Shown here: piece by piece, positions 50,545-60,576 of the stretch
How the letters are laid out: each line of letters starts with the position of its first letter
Position numbering within the stretch: position 1 is the stretch's first letter
Source of the DNA: Chrysophaeum taylorii
Taxonomy: Eukaryota > Sar > Pelagophyceae > Pelagomonadales > Pelagomonadaceae
Assembly: GCA_029834535.1 (NCBI GenBank)
Contig: JAQMWT010000308.1
Span: 124,001 to 188,000, forward strand
Direction: 5' to 3'
Length of the DNA stretch: 64,000 nt
Made by a program: the position numbers and the translations under genes
Notes under the pieces: generated by a model
The model's input: only the letters and a program-made list of their open reading frames with translations
What the model was told of the DNA's origin: nothing
Database searches by the model: none

Positions 50545-51135
50545 AGTGATCCTCCAAGCCGTCTACGGCGACCTCGCAGACTGTTTCCACGACCCGCGGC
50601 GGCTCTTTCAGCGCGCCATTCTCACGCCCCGTCGAAACGATGTTGTCGATGCTGACAACGCGCGCATGACCGCGGCCTTTTTTTCCCGAAGACGAGGCGT
50701 CGGAGTTCTTTTCGGCTGACTAGGCTGGGTCGGAAGACGACGCCTCGCTCTTTACAGTAGAGTTTTCAACTCCCTGACAACCAACAGCATGCTGACTTTG
50801 ATCGCGAGCTTAAAGTCTTCGCAACCTCGACCCGTCGCACGGCCACTGCAACGGTACCAGATACATGATCGATCGTGTCGTTGTCACCGAGGCTCCTCCA
50901 ACCTGTATCCCTCAAGCCCCGCCGACGCCAAACGATCAACAAGAGCCAGAGGCAGACGCCCCGCAAGGTCGGCGTCCTCTTGCCCAAGCCCGTCTTCTGC
51001 CACGTCCAGCTCTACGTGGCTCTCTGTCGATCGGCAACCCCGAGGATATACTCATCTGGGTCGACGACTCCACCCTACTCCACACGTGCTGCTCAATACC
51101 GATAAGCCCCCTCACGGCGTCTACACGCGCACTGT
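50545..51135 (+). mobile_element. Helitron helicase (PIF1-like) C-terminal fragment, copy 2
   Basis: R-A-I-L-T-P-R-R-N-D-V-V-D-A-D-N-A-R near 50610-50665. Then, in another frame, T-I-N-K-S-Q-R-Q-T-P-R-K-V-G-V-L-L-P-K-P and V-F-C-H-V-Q-L-Y-V-A-L-C-R near 50930-51035, the last PIF1/Helitron helicase motifs (TINKSQGQT, GQLYVALSR). It is disrupted by frameshifts. The ATPase N-terminal part and the Rep endonuclease are absent. Nearly the same sequence is at 43868-44360. Confidence 0.8.
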
Positions 51136-51470
51136 AGGTGAACTTACTGGGACCAGGTGAACTTACTGGGGTGTGAGATTGGGACTAGGTGAACTTAGTG
51201 ACCAGGTGAACTTACTGGGACCAGGTGAACTTACTGGGGTTTTTAGAGTGAACGCAAAGGCTAGCGGCGTGTACGGATCAAAGCAGCTTAGATTGGCGGA
51301 GGTGAGAGCGACGAGCTCGAAGGAGAGTGGGGTGAGTGGATGTGAGCACGAGTGGGCTTACGCCGAACTTACTGGGGTTAGAGATTGGGACTAGGTGAAC
51401 TTACTGGGACCAGGTGAACTTACTGGGGTTAGAGATTGGGACCAGGTGAACTTACTGGCCTGCACTTGTC
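51136..51470. repeat. reiterated AGGTGAACTTACTGGG motif
   Basis: About nine copies in two clusters (51136-51240 and 51364-51460), spaced either 18 or about 33 bases. A 65-bp piece shared with 18188-18252 lies between (51275-51339). The motif follows the Helitron helicase fragment here and also follows copy 1 (44346). Confidence 0.85.
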
Positions 51471-52300
51471 TCTATTATAATTACATTCCGAGGTCGGGCC
51501 CGCATCTTTGATTATCACTAACCCAAAAAATTGGGGGCTGAAATGGAAATGAGACTCCCCTCTGTGCGTCCCCTATGTCTGAAACTAGGCCCTAATTTCA
51601 ACTAATCTGAGTCATCGATTTGTGGCGTGCTAACATTTGCGTGTCGGCTCCCCGAATCTTTGTGTGGAGAAATCCGCTGGAGGTGACGTCGAAAAATGGC
51701 ACAATATGTTCTAAATCGAACACCAACTTCCGAAAGCACGTGATCGGAGCAGCGCTGCGCTATCCGCACTTTGCGTCAACGGAAAGTTCACGACCTTGTT
51801 TGTCGGTCAGGCCATTTCGCGGAGGGCAAGCGGTGTTGTTGTAATCGGAGTGTGCTGTGGCAGCGTCCTTATGGTACTTCTCGCATCAGCTGCGGATCTT
51901 TATTTATGCGGCAGCGATGGCATTAGACACCGAATGCTGGTGGGAAATCGACGTTGGCTTCGCACGACGCCTTAGCGCGAGTCTAAATCGCCGCACTGTC
52001 AACTACGAAGAAGAACTCAACGCCGCGCTTGCTAGAAATCTTGGTCAGACTCTTCTTCGACGACACGACTACAAAGATACGGCTGGCCGCAAGCACAGGT
52101 TCGTACTGCAGCAACCCGACGAAGTTCGCGGACACCCCCCCCCCCCGACGTAATCTTTGCCAGTGCGGCGCAGGCGGAAGCCGCGGGACCAACCACCTAC
52201 CCAGCTGTCAGTCCTGGGACTGGCCGATTACAACGACGTTGGCCATCCTCTCGGAGTACGGCGCCGGCGCCGGCCTTTATCCCAAGCCGCGTGCTGTGGA
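51471..52300 (+). other. no firm gene; possible coding relic 51857-52153
   Basis: An ORF with W-W-E-I-D-V-G-F-A-R-R-L and Y-E-E-E-L-N-A-A-L-A-R-N-L-G-Q-T is protein-like but unrecognised. It ends in a poly-C run (52136-52147). Confidence 0.25.
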
Positions 52301-52499
52301 GGCCCCAGTCCCCGCAGCGGCCCCCGACTTCGCCACGGCCCTGGCCTCCACCGAGACCCACGTCGACCCAATACCAACAAGAGGCGGGCTCAGACGACGC
52401 CGAGCAAAGCACCTCCAAAGTCGGACGACGACACGCCGTCGCCAGCCCCGTACCGGCAACCCGAGCCCGTCACGGCTTTAAAAGCCCAAACTCCAAGCC

Positions 52500-52881
52500 G
52501 AGGATCACTCAACGGAGATCGCGATGCTAAGAGCGCGCGTCGGGCACCTCGAGGAGAATACTCGAGAAAGAGGACGTGAAGACCAAGCTGCAGAAGGCTG
52601 AGACCGAGCTCGCCGCCTACCACCAGGTCGACGATCTTCAAGTCGAACTACTCCGGTATCAAGAGCTCGTGACTTTCAACGCCAGCACGATAAAGAAGCA
52701 GGAGTGCGAGCTTGCGGCGCGCTGCTGATGGAGCTCGACGCCGAGTCGAGATGGCGTCAGAGGTGCGCGTCCGGGATGCCGAGGCCCGCGCCTCGGCGGC
52801 GGAGGTGCGCGCGTGGGACGCCGAGGCCCGCGCCTCAGGGGCCAAGGCGTGGTTCTTGGCGGAGAGGTCAATGGGTCGATG
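52500..52881 (+). pseudogene. coiled-coil coding relic, frameshifted
   Basis: Helical heptad-like pieces in successive frames: E-K-E-D-V-K-T-K-L-Q-K-A-E-T-E-L near 52562, D-L-Q-V-E-L-L-R-Y-Q-E-L-V near 52635, then M-A-S-E-V-R-V-R-D-A-E-A-R-A-S-A-A-E near 52750, ending at a TGA near 52880. Identity unknown. It could be a gene with introns, but no splice sites were convincing. Confidence 0.3.
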
Positions 52882-53072
52882 AAATTATCGTGGGGGAATC
52901 GAGGGGGAACTGGTTGAAGGATATATACTGCGCCTGTACACTTAAGCTTTTCAGTGACGCTCGTCGGGAACAGAGTCAGAACTTCAAAAATAGGGTCTAG
53001 GTCTGAACCTAGGGGACCCTCTTTTAAAAAAAGAAAAGAGGTTCTGATGATTTTTTAGCCTTTAGTGGCGAA

Positions 53073-54629
53073 ATGTTTTTTGTGGCGACGGTGCTGCTGG
53101 CGGCGGTCAGCGCGCAGAGGCTCGTTGGGACCGTCGCCACCGTCCGCAGTGGGCCGACAATCGAAGAGGCCGTTGTGGTCGACCCTGGAACAGAATTCGA
53201 GCTCAGCGACTCCACGATTGACGTCAGACCCAGCGGAGTTCGCATTGTGACGACTGGCGGGGTGGTTTCGTTGACGTTGGGCTTGGGGGTTCGGTCCGTC
53301 GAGCAGGTCTCGGGTCCGGCATCGGGTGTCTACTTGAACGAATCGACCATCGACTTTTCTCTGAATAGTGGCGATTATCTTTTCGAGTTCGAGCTCGTGG
53401 TGGCCGAGAGTTCGAGTTACGAACTCGTGGCCACCGAGACGCGTGTGGCGGTGGTCACCAACAAGACTCTCGTCTTCGAGGCCTATTTGACCTGCGATTC
53501 GGCGTCGCTTTACGCGTTTCTCGACGGCGTCCCGATCCAAAAGGATGTGTCGTACGATGCGCGGGGCATCACCGCGGTAGCGACTGACTCAGATCTTAGC
53601 TTCCACGGCTTGTTGCTCGACACGATTAAGGTTGTGACCTCAGACTTCAAATTTACCCTCGACACAAGAGTCAAAAGGAACAACTTATTTCCTCGATGCT
53701 TGGCGACGCCACACCCGTCTGCGGGACCAACGGTGGGGTTGCCGCCTCCGCCTCCGCCACCTCCGCCTCCGCCTCCGCCACCTCCGCCGCCGCCGCCGCC
53801 GCCACCTCCGCCGCCGCCGCCGCCGCCGCCACCACCACCGTTGACGCCAACAACGATGCCATCAGCAGGATCCCCGCCACCACCGCCGCCGCCGCCAAAA
53901 CCAACAGCAAAACCAACAGGGTCCCCGCCACCGCCGTCGCCTCTGACGCCAAAACCAACAGGGTCCCCGCCACCGCCGCCGCCGCCGCCAAAACCAACAG
54001 GGTCCCCGCCACCGCCGTCGCCTCTGACGCCAACACCAACAGCATTCCCATCAGAGGGATCGCCGACGCCTTCACCTTTGTCAGCGCTGCCAACAGCGTT
54101 TCCATCAGAGGGATCGCCGTCGCCTTCATCAACGTCAGCACTGCCAACAACAGAGGGATCGCCGCCGCCTTCATCAACGTCAGCACTGCCAACAACAGAG
54201 GGATCGCCTTCACCTTCGTCAGCATTGCCAACAGCATTGCCATCAGCTCGATCGCCGCTATCACCACCAACATCAGCACTGCCAGCAGCGTTGCCAACAG
54301 CGTTGCCATCGGTAGGATCGCCGCCGCCGCCACCACCGCCGCCGCCACCACCATCAGCATTGCCAACAGCATTGCCATCGGCAGGATCGCCGCCGCCGCC
54401 ACCTCCGCCGCCGCCACCACCATCAGCATTGCCAACAGCGTTGCCATCGCGGCCACCTCCGCCGCCACCACCGCCGCCGCCACCACCATCAGCATTGCCA
54501 ACAGCGTTGCCATCGGTAGGATCGCCGCCGCCACCACCTCCGCCGCCGCCGCCGCCGCCTCCGCCATCAGCGTTGCCAACAGCTTTACCATCGGTAGGAT
54601 CGCCGCCGCCGCCACCGCCGCCACCACCT

Positions 54630-54667
<38 letters not shown>

Positions 54668-54734
54668 TCCGCCGCCTCCGCCATCAGCGTTGCCAACAGC
54701 TTTGCCATCGGTAGGATCGCCACCGCCGCCACCG

Positions 54735-54781
<47 letters not shown>

Positions 54782-55028
54782 TCCGCCGCCGCCACCGCCG
54801 CCGCCGCCGCCACCGCCGCCGCCACCATCACCATCACCCTCAACAACACCATCACCGTCAGAAATGCCGACACCATTACCGTCAGAAATGCCGACACCAT
54901 TACCGTCAGAAATGCCGACACCATTACCGTCAGAAATGCCGACACCATTACCGTCAGAAATGCCGACACCATTACCGTCCGAAATGCCAACGCCAGCACC
55001 ATCTGCGTTACTATCATCACGACTATGA
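53073..55028 (+). CDS. secreted proline-rich (extensin/pherophorin-like) protein
   Basis: 651 aa. Signal peptide at residues 1-15 (M-F-F-V-A-T-V-L-L-A-A-V-S-A-Q). A beta-rich globular part runs to about residue 220, with N-x-S/T sites (N-E-S-T, N-K-T). A very long polyproline region follows, with spacers such as S-A-L-P-T-A-L-P-S-V-G-S, then six P-S-E-M-P-T-P-L repeats (24-bp units, about 54857-54995), then a stop. This layout is that of hydroxyproline-rich cell-wall or extracellular-matrix proteins of algae. The globular domain is not one I recognise. CCG/CCA runs make length variation between alleles or assemblies likely. Large Ala-rich frames in other registers and on the minus strand are shadows. 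Confidence 0.8.
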
Positions 55029-55220
55029 TGAGCAGCCTCGCGTCGTTGCCATCAACCACAGCCACGCCCCGGCACCATAATATTATACGCCACCTTGATT
55101 ACTCCTACCAACTGCAGCGACAGCACCTCGGCCGCCGTCAGTATCCAACCACCAACAACAAGCTGCTGCTTTTTAGTACGCACAATAACCTTCAGCGGGA
55201 ACGACCGCCGGTTAGATATA
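55029..55220. other. short intergenic region between convergent genes
   Basis: 3' ends of the proline-rich gene (plus) and the GT15 gene (minus) face each other here. No other signal recognised. Confidence 0.5.
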
Positions 55221-56531
55221 CTACTCTAGTTTGGTGGTGGCATCGGGGCCACAGTAGGGCGACTCGAATCGGTTGACGGCCGCGGAAGCAGCGGGGTCGT
55301 CGGGGCTGCTATTCTCATCGTCCGCCTCCTGCTTGTCGCGTGCCGCCGGCGAAACGTAGTAGATGGGATGGAGGTCCCCGGAGTGGGTGGACTGGACGTG
55401 GCACTTGTGGACTTTGGCGGGAAACTTTTCCCGAAAGCGCGCGAGGTTGAGGTGTGCTCGATGGTCGCGAGTGCCCGTCTCGATTCCGCCAAAGGTAACC
55501 ATGCCGTTCGAGACCGTGGTGTGCTGGTAGGTGAAGTCGATGTAGCGTTTTCGCTTTGTTTTGGGCATGTAGAGCTTGATGGCTGCGGTCTGAAAGATGA
55601 GGTCGTTGCAGCGTCGCGAGAAGATGAGATTGCTCCTGTCGAAGGCGGAAATCATGCGAGCAACCTTTGGCGCGAACCACCAGTCGATCTGAGTGACGAA
55701 CCAGTTGTTGTAGTACCCGAGTCTCCCCGGACCCTGGCAATACCAGGAGACCATGGGCGGCTTGTCCTCTTCGGGGGGCTGGTGGGCTTTTCTTAGCGCC
55801 GCCCGCAGCGCCTCGCGCATCGAGGGGTGTCGGCAGTGGCGCGGCCAAGTTCCACAAAATTTGATGACGTGTTTGGATTGTTCGTCGAGTTCGACCGGTT
55901 CTTCGGTTTTGGCAGAAAACGAGTCGACGAAGTCCCCGAAAATCGTCGGACATTCCTTCGAGAGCATTCTGTAGCCGTATAGAAGGCCTCTTCGCCTCAT
56001 GTCGCCAAAAACGTTGTATTTTATAGGACTCAAAATAAACGAGTCGTCGTCCATGCGCATCACCCACGAGTACCCGAGGGCCTTGAGGGTGCGCCAGATC
56101 GTGACGGCATAGAATCGAATCATAAACCTGTAGCCGGGGCTAAATTTAGACTCGGGCATCGTCGGCAGCCAAGGCGGAGCCCCCCAGCCCGTCTCCCGCG
56201 TGAGCAGGCAGAACCGCACGTTCGTCACGCCGTTCAAGGCGGTTGCATCGTGGGGCGTCAGGTCGCCCTCGTGCCACACGATCACGTCGCTCTGGTGGAT
56301 CAACCGCATGTTATGTCGAAGGGATTCCATCGACGCGTTCAGCGTGTTCTTGTGGGTCGCGTCGTAGGACGAATGGGTCTTTTGTCCCAAGTACACGATC
56401 ACGTCGCGGCTCCGCCGCGTTCCCGTGCAGAACTCTTCCACATCCGCGCCGGAGCAGCAGCAGCAGCAGCCGCCGCCGCCCCGGTGGTGGTCGGAGGAGA
56501 TAAAGAAGACGAGCCATCGCAATGATAGCAT
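55221..56531 (-). CDS. GT15 (KRE2/MNT1-type) alpha-1,2-mannosyltransferase-like protein
   Basis: 436 aa from ATG at 56531. F-S-P-G-Y-R-F-M-I-R-F-Y-A (about 130-142) and G-Y-S-W-V-M-R-M-D-D-D-S (153-164) correspond to the GT15 Y..M.RF and YW.R.EP/D metal-binding blocks, here with a D-D-D triplet (161-163). Y-N-N-W-F-V-T-Q-I-D-W-W-F, R-R-C-N-D-L-I-F-Q-T-A-A and Y-Q-H match the later GT15 blocks (sNFei.d..ff, GDApvhsla, YxH). The N-terminal hydrophobic segment (L-R-W-L-V-F-F-I) could anchor it in the Golgi; a Gly/Cys run follows. Family role: adding mannose from GDP-mannose in protein O-/N-glycan building. Divergently placed, 101 bp from the next gene. Confidence 0.8.
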   Translation of the reverse strand: MLSLRWLVFFISSDHHRGGGGCCCCCSGADVEEFCTGTRRSRDVIVYLGQKTHSSYDATHKNTLNASMESLRHNMRLIHQSDVIVWHEGDLTPHDATALNGVTNVRFCLLTRETGWGAPPWLPTMPESKFSPGYRFMIRFYAVTIWRTLKALGYSWVMRMDDDSFILSPIKYNVFGDMRRRGLLYGYRMLSKECPTIFGDFVDSFSAKTEEPVELDEQSKHVIKFCGTWPRHCRHPSMREALRAALRKAHQPPEEDKPPMVSWYCQGPGRLGYYNNWFVTQIDWWFAPKVARMISAFDRSNLIFSRRCNDLIFQTAAIKLYMPKTKRKRYIDFTYQHTTVSNGMVTFGGIETGTRDHRAHLNLARFREKFPAKVHKCHVQSTHSGDLHPIYYVSPAARDKQEADDENSSPDDPAASAAVNRFESPYCGPDATTKLE

Positions 56532-56632
56532 TCCAATGTACTACTACTACTACTACTATCCGTTGAAAAAAAAAACGGAATAAAGTTCTACAAGTAACGC
56601 GTACCAACAACAACAACAACAACATCATCATC
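56532..56632. promoter_or_regulatory. short divergent promoter region
   Basis: Only 101 bases separate the starts of the GT15 gene (minus) and the dynein docking gene (plus), so both promoters must lie here. It contains (CTA)n, a poly-A of ten, GGAATAAAG, and (CAA)n/(CAT)n just before the plus-strand ATG. No clear TATA box. Confidence 0.5.
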
Positions 56633-58294
56633 ATGCGTGACGATGATGTGCTGGAAGTACGGCAAGAGATCGAGAAAATCCAAAACACGAACGAGCAGCT
56701 CAAGCAGGAGCTCGCGCGGGAGAGTCGGCAAGCGCGACTCACCGCACAGGTGATGAGGTCGTCACAAGAGCATCACGGCGGAGAAGTTGAAAGGTTGGAG
56801 AAGGAAGCTCAGACTTACCTTCGGAAGATCGAAATTGAGCGCAAGAAGATCGAGGTATTGGACAAAAAAGTGGCCGAAGCGGAGAAGGCGTTGTGCGAGC
56901 AGCGGCAGCGCATGGGCGGCGTGAACGCGTCCAAGGAGAACCACGCGATGTTGACGCGACAGATAAAAATCCTAGAAAACAGGCTGGCCAAGGCGCTGCA
57001 GAAGTTCAACGAACAGAACGCGGCCAACAAGCAGATCCGGGACCGGATCGACGAGCTGCGGCGCGAGCGGGTGGTGTACGACGGAATTTACAAAAAGTTA
57101 GAAAAAGAGCTTCACCAAAAGCGGAAGGAGATGGTCGCGATCATCGAAGATTCGAAAGTCGCATATCAAAAATCGGACAAAGCAAGGGCGGAGTTGAAGG
57201 CGATGAAGGCGCAGGTGGCCAAGGAGAAGGAGGACTTCGAGCGCGAGTGGGCCGAGCTCGGACGGCTCATGGAGCAAGACCGTCGAGAGCGCGACGCTCT
57301 CGCTCTTCGAGACGCGAAATCCCCGGACGCCCGCCCCCCCCGCGACGTCATCGAGGAGTCGGTCCCATCATCCAAGGAGGATCAGGCGAAGAAAGAGGAG
57401 GAGAAGAAACCCCAACCGACGCAGCAGCAGCAGCAGCAGCAGCAGCAGTTCACGCGCGAACAAATCCAGAATTTTGAAGAAACTTTCGCGAACATAAAAG
57501 AAGCGACGGGCGCGACGAGCATCAAGGAGCTGGTGGATATGTTCCAGGATATCGAACAGAAGAACTTTTCGTTGTTCAACTCGATCAACGAGTTGAACTC
57601 TGACATCGAGCAGTCCGAGCTCGCGATAGCCGAGACAAAGTTGGAGATCGAAAGGTATAAGGGGCAGGGCGTGTCGACCGACACGCAACGAAAGAAAATA
57701 ATACGGAGCCTCGAGGAGCAGCTCGCCAGGACCGAACAGAAGACGGAAGAGTACGAAGTAAAGCATCAAAACGCGCAGAGGAACATCAACCAGCTCAAAA
57801 CGGGAATACATTCGATTTTCTCTCGACTCGGCTGTGCGTCCACCAGCGTCGAGGAGATGCTGGGGAATCAGGGCGTCACCGAATCAAACATGATGCAGTA
57901 CCTCGAGATCATCGAGCAGCGAACTACCGAGATCCTCCAGACCTACGCGCAGTCCCAAACCGCGAGCTCGGGCAAGGTCGACTTGAGTCAAACGTCGGCT
58001 CTCGAACAAGGGATCCTGCAGCCGGCGACGGCGCGCCTCTCGGTCCAGCCCCCTACCTGGGACGACTTTTCCTCGGGAGACGATTCCGACCAGGACGACG
58101 ACGAACGGCCTCTCACGCGCGAAGAACTCCAGCGCAAGACATTCCGTTTTCTCGGCCTCAAGGACAACAACCTCGCCCAGCGCGCCGGCGGCGGCGGCGG
58201 CCCTTCTTCTTTTACAAAAAATGCTGCTGCTGCTGCTGTTCATACTGCATCTTCTGCCCGGGGGTCCGCGTCGACGCAGGTTCCAACCATATAA
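56633..58294 (+). CDS. outer dynein arm docking complex coiled-coil protein (CCDC63/CCDC114/DC2 type)
   Basis: 553 aa, almost entirely coiled coil. I-K-I-L-E-N-R-L-A-K-A-L-Q-K-F-N-E (about 111-128), I-D-E-L-R-R-E-R-V-V-Y-D (138-149), Y-K-K-L-E-K-E-L and E-R-E-W-A-E-L-G-R-L follow the signature of ODAD1/CCDC63 proteins (LE.RL.k...kfN, LR.eR..f, Y.kLE.eL, ew.eLgr.i). A Gln run from (CAG)n sits near residue 265. The C-terminus is acidic then Gly/Ala-rich. In cilia and flagella these proteins anchor outer dynein arms to doublet microtubules. Its presence indicates a flagellated stage. Intact single frame. Confidence 0.88.
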   Translation: MRDDDVLEVRQEIEKIQNTNEQLKQELARESRQARLTAQVMRSSQEHHGGEVERLEKEAQTYLRKIEIERKKIEVLDKKVAEAEKALCEQRQRMGGVNASKENHAMLTRQIKILENRLAKALQKFNEQNAANKQIRDRIDELRRERVVYDGIYKKLEKELHQKRKEMVAIIEDSKVAYQKSDKARAELKAMKAQVAKEKEDFEREWAELGRLMEQDRRERDALALRDAKSPDARPPRDVIEESVPSSKEDQAKKEEEKKPQPTQQQQQQQQQFTREQIQNFEETFANIKEATGATSIKELVDMFQDIEQKNFSLFNSINELNSDIEQSELAIAETKLEIERYKGQGVSTDTQRKKIIRSLEEQLARTEQKTEEYEVKHQNAQRNINQLKTGIHSIFSRLGCASTSVEEMLGNQGVTESNMMQYLEIIEQRTTEILQTYAQSQTASSGKVDLSQTSALEQGILQPATARLSVQPPTWDDFSSGDDSDQDDDERPLTREELQRKTFRFLGLKDNNLAQRAGGGGGPSSFTKNAAAAAVHTASSARGSASTQVPTI

Positions 58295-58916
58295 TGATCA
58301 GATGATACGGGCGTATTTTTTTTGAAAAAAGTAGTAGTAGTCGTAGTCCCTACTCTTGCTGATCGACGTAGCGATCCCCACCACCACCACCGGGTGAGTA
58401 GTACGACTACTTGGCTCTCCGCTCAGCCTCCCCCCAACTGATGATATGCTTACAACACGGAGGGACAACAACACCGACGACCCTGGGAAAAGCCAACCCA
58501 ACATCGAACACTCGTCGTGTCGTCGTCGCACTGGGGAACATTTTCTTCTTTTTTTCTTCTGAGAGACTCGGTGCCTCGACTAGCCTGGTACGGTCACGCA
58601 GACCTAGACTGGCGAGAGTACTGCCGAGACAGACGACAGCACGTCTCGTATGCAGCCAGCACAATCTCTGCTGCAGCACCTCAGAAAAATTAATTAACAC
58701 CATACCGTCAACGAATCGGTATTACCGAACAATTATAACGAAATTCATAACACACCCCCGACGCCGGGGAAAACAAAACCACTACGTAGACGAGGGGAAA
58801 ACAACCGTCATCCAATTCCATTTCCACAGCAGAGCCCTCGGCCCCTCGCTTGGGCCCAAGTAGCATTATTAGTAAGTCCCTGTTTGGCTTCGTCCTGACA
58901 CACCCCACTACTAATA
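58295..58916. other. intergenic region between convergent genes
   Basis: Contains (GTA)n near 58330, (CCA)n near 58380 and poly-T near 58318 and 58550. No supported gene; likely 3' untranslated regions of the two neighbours. Confidence 0.5.
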
Positions 58917-59261
58917 CTAATCCCGCTTAACTTTTTCTATGGCCTCGATGATGATGATGAGCTGACGAATCGAATCGTCGTCTTCCCCCCAGTCGCCGAA
59001 AATTTGCTTCCGTCGTTCGGGGGTCCATCGCATCTTATCGCCGAATTCGCGAATCGTAGAGACGTCCAAGGCGAAGGCAGTCACACCCGCCACCACGGCA
59101 AAGGCCGAGCAGGACAGGATCGACGCGATGCCCAGGGCGCGGCCCGCGACGAGCGAGGCCCCGGCCTCGGAAGCGACGGGTTTCCCGATTTCGCGGCGCA
59201 TGAGCGCGCGACCTGCGACAAGGCCAGCACTTCCCACCGCGATGAGCCCGAGGCCCTTCAT
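58917..59261 (-). CDS. TMEM242-like small membrane protein
   Basis: 114 aa. Hydrophobic segments at about residues 3-20 and 44-66, then D-V-S-T-I-R-E-F-G-D-K-M-R (66-78). This resembles the TMEM242 pattern: A-L-x-x-x-S second membrane helix followed by (G)VxSxxEFrxkM. In animals TMEM242 is a mitochondrial inner-membrane protein that helps assemble ATP synthase c-rings and complex I. The C-terminus (R-Q-L-I-I-I-I-E-A-I-E-K-V) is helical. The match is short, so the assignment is moderate. Start is ATG 59261, 117 bp from a divergent gene. Confidence 0.58.
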   Translation of the reverse strand: MKGLGLIAVGSAGLVAGRALMRREIGKPVASEAGASLVAGRALGIASILSCSAFAVVAGVTAFALDVSTIREFGDKMRWTPERRKQIFGDWGEDDDSIRQLIIIIEAIEKVKRD

Positions 59262-59378
59262 CCAGCACTAAAGTGTTAGGGTATTATTAATTCATCAAGC
59301 TAATATTAATAATAACCCTGCAAATTCTTCAAACTCCACGCACAAATCTTAAACCCTAAATAAAGTGTAGGGTAAAGA
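59262..59378. promoter_or_regulatory. short divergent promoter region
   Basis: 117 A/T-rich bases between two divergent ATGs, in contrast to the GC-rich genes on both sides. TAAACCCTAAATAAAG lies about 20 bases before the plus-strand ATG. Confidence 0.45.
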
Positions 59379-59915
59379 ATGTGGTTGTTCCTGATCGCGC
59401 AGAGCACGGCGACTGCCTATCGCGTCGCTGGGGAGATCGCCTTCCTCGAGACGAGCGGGTTGCACTTCGGGAAGACCGAAGAAACGACGGCGGCGGCGCT
59501 GAACAGCTGGATTTTGCGCGAGGGTGCCGCTTCCCCCTTTGGGCACGGGGGTTTGCCCGTTGCCGACTTCTTCGCCCCCCCAAACATCAACTTCCGCGTC
59601 GTCTTTGGGGACCCTCCCTTGAATGCGACGACCACAAAACTCGCTGCGAGTCCCTACCGCGACCTTCCGCGCGCAACGGGAGGTGATTGGAACGTCGTGG
59701 CGTACGTCCGTCGGCTCGAAGAAAGTAAAAACGGAACCGCGTACGATATTCCGGAAATACGACAGTACCAACTCAATCTCTGGACGGCCATCGCTCTCAT
59801 CTCGGTCCTCGCCGCGGCGGTCTGGGCGATGGTCAACATGAAACCGGAATATGACTCCCTCCTCTACGCGACGTTCCGAGCCAACGTCCCAAACTCACTC
59901 TCCAAACTCGAATAG
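59379..59915 (+). CDS. ATP6AP2 (renin receptor)-like V-ATPase accessory protein
   Basis: 178 aa. Signal peptide (M-W-L-F-L-I-A-Q-S-T-A-T-A, residues 1-13), a luminal part with N-A-T and N-G-T sites, one transmembrane helix at about 133-151, and a short tail with V-N-M-K-P-E-Y-D-S-L-L-Y (152-163). That tail is the hallmark of ATP6AP2-type proteins (NMDPGYDSIIY). The luminal domain is much shorter than the animal one (about 350 aa in total there). Family role: assembly and function of the proton-pumping V-ATPase in endomembranes. Assignment rests mainly on the tail and topology. Confidence 0.7.
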   Translation: MWLFLIAQSTATAYRVAGEIAFLETSGLHFGKTEETTAAALNSWILREGAASPFGHGGLPVADFFAPPNINFRVVFGDPPLNATTTKLAASPYRDLPRATGGDWNVVAYVRRLEESKNGTAYDIPEIRQYQLNLWTAIALISVLAAAVWAMVNMKPEYDSLLYATFRANVPNSLSKLE

Positions 59916-60504
59916 GTTTTTCTAGAAGACGCATCCATCGAGAAGAGGCCCCTTGGTACAAGGTCTTCGTTAATGTGTGAAATGAATAAACTGGCGGCCT
60001 GCCGGAACTGGCGTCTGTTTGTTTGTCCAGTGGCGCTGCACCCAGGAGGAGAGCACCGTCTTGAATCCGAGGGAGGCGGTTCCGACGTGGCCTGCGGGCG
60101 AGAGATGTGGTGGAGGGTTGTAGTTGTGATATACCATGTCTGTCGCCGACGCGTGTTAAGCACATCGCTCGTTTTTGCGCGAAAGCACCTTTGTGTACAA
60201 CCTCAGTTAGGCATCATGAGTACATCCTTTTCGTATAGAGGAATCGACCGACATATATACACACACTTACCTGGCTCGACCTGTGACGAAGCCCACTACC
60301 CCCCAAGATGTGGAATTCTTGAGACGAGAGTCAACGCCCTCAGAAACACTACAGTTGTGAACGAACGTCGCCAACTCGGAGGGAGTGCGACCGTCACCTG
60401 AGACGGAGAGGTCGGCATCATCGATCGCAGAAAATTCCTGACTTGGCAACAAACAGCGTGTCTCGGATTATCAAAACCCTGCTTCCTTCCAAGCTGGACT
60501 TTTT
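59916..60504. other. no supported gene
   Basis: Short ORFs only. May include the 3' end of the ATP6AP2-like transcript. Confidence 0.45.
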
Positions 60505-60576
60505 ACAGGGGTATATATAGCCCCGGGCACTCGCACACACCAAGGACCGGCATTCCTACCCTCACCTTTTTTCTAT
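60505..60576 (+). promoter_or_regulatory. TATA-bearing module, copy 2
   Basis: ACAGGGGTATATATAGCCCC plus GGGCACTCGCACACACCA, then GGACCGGCATTCCTACCCTC. Same as 17913-17973 apart from one extra A and one substitution; the surrounding sequences are unrelated. Confidence 0.55.

Noticed and set aside
53671-55276. Two long Ala/Val-rich ORFs overlapping the proline-rich gene (minus 53671-55065, plus 53696-55276)
   Set aside because: Shifted translations of CCG/CCA repeats. The frame with a signal peptide and an ordinary globular domain is the real one.
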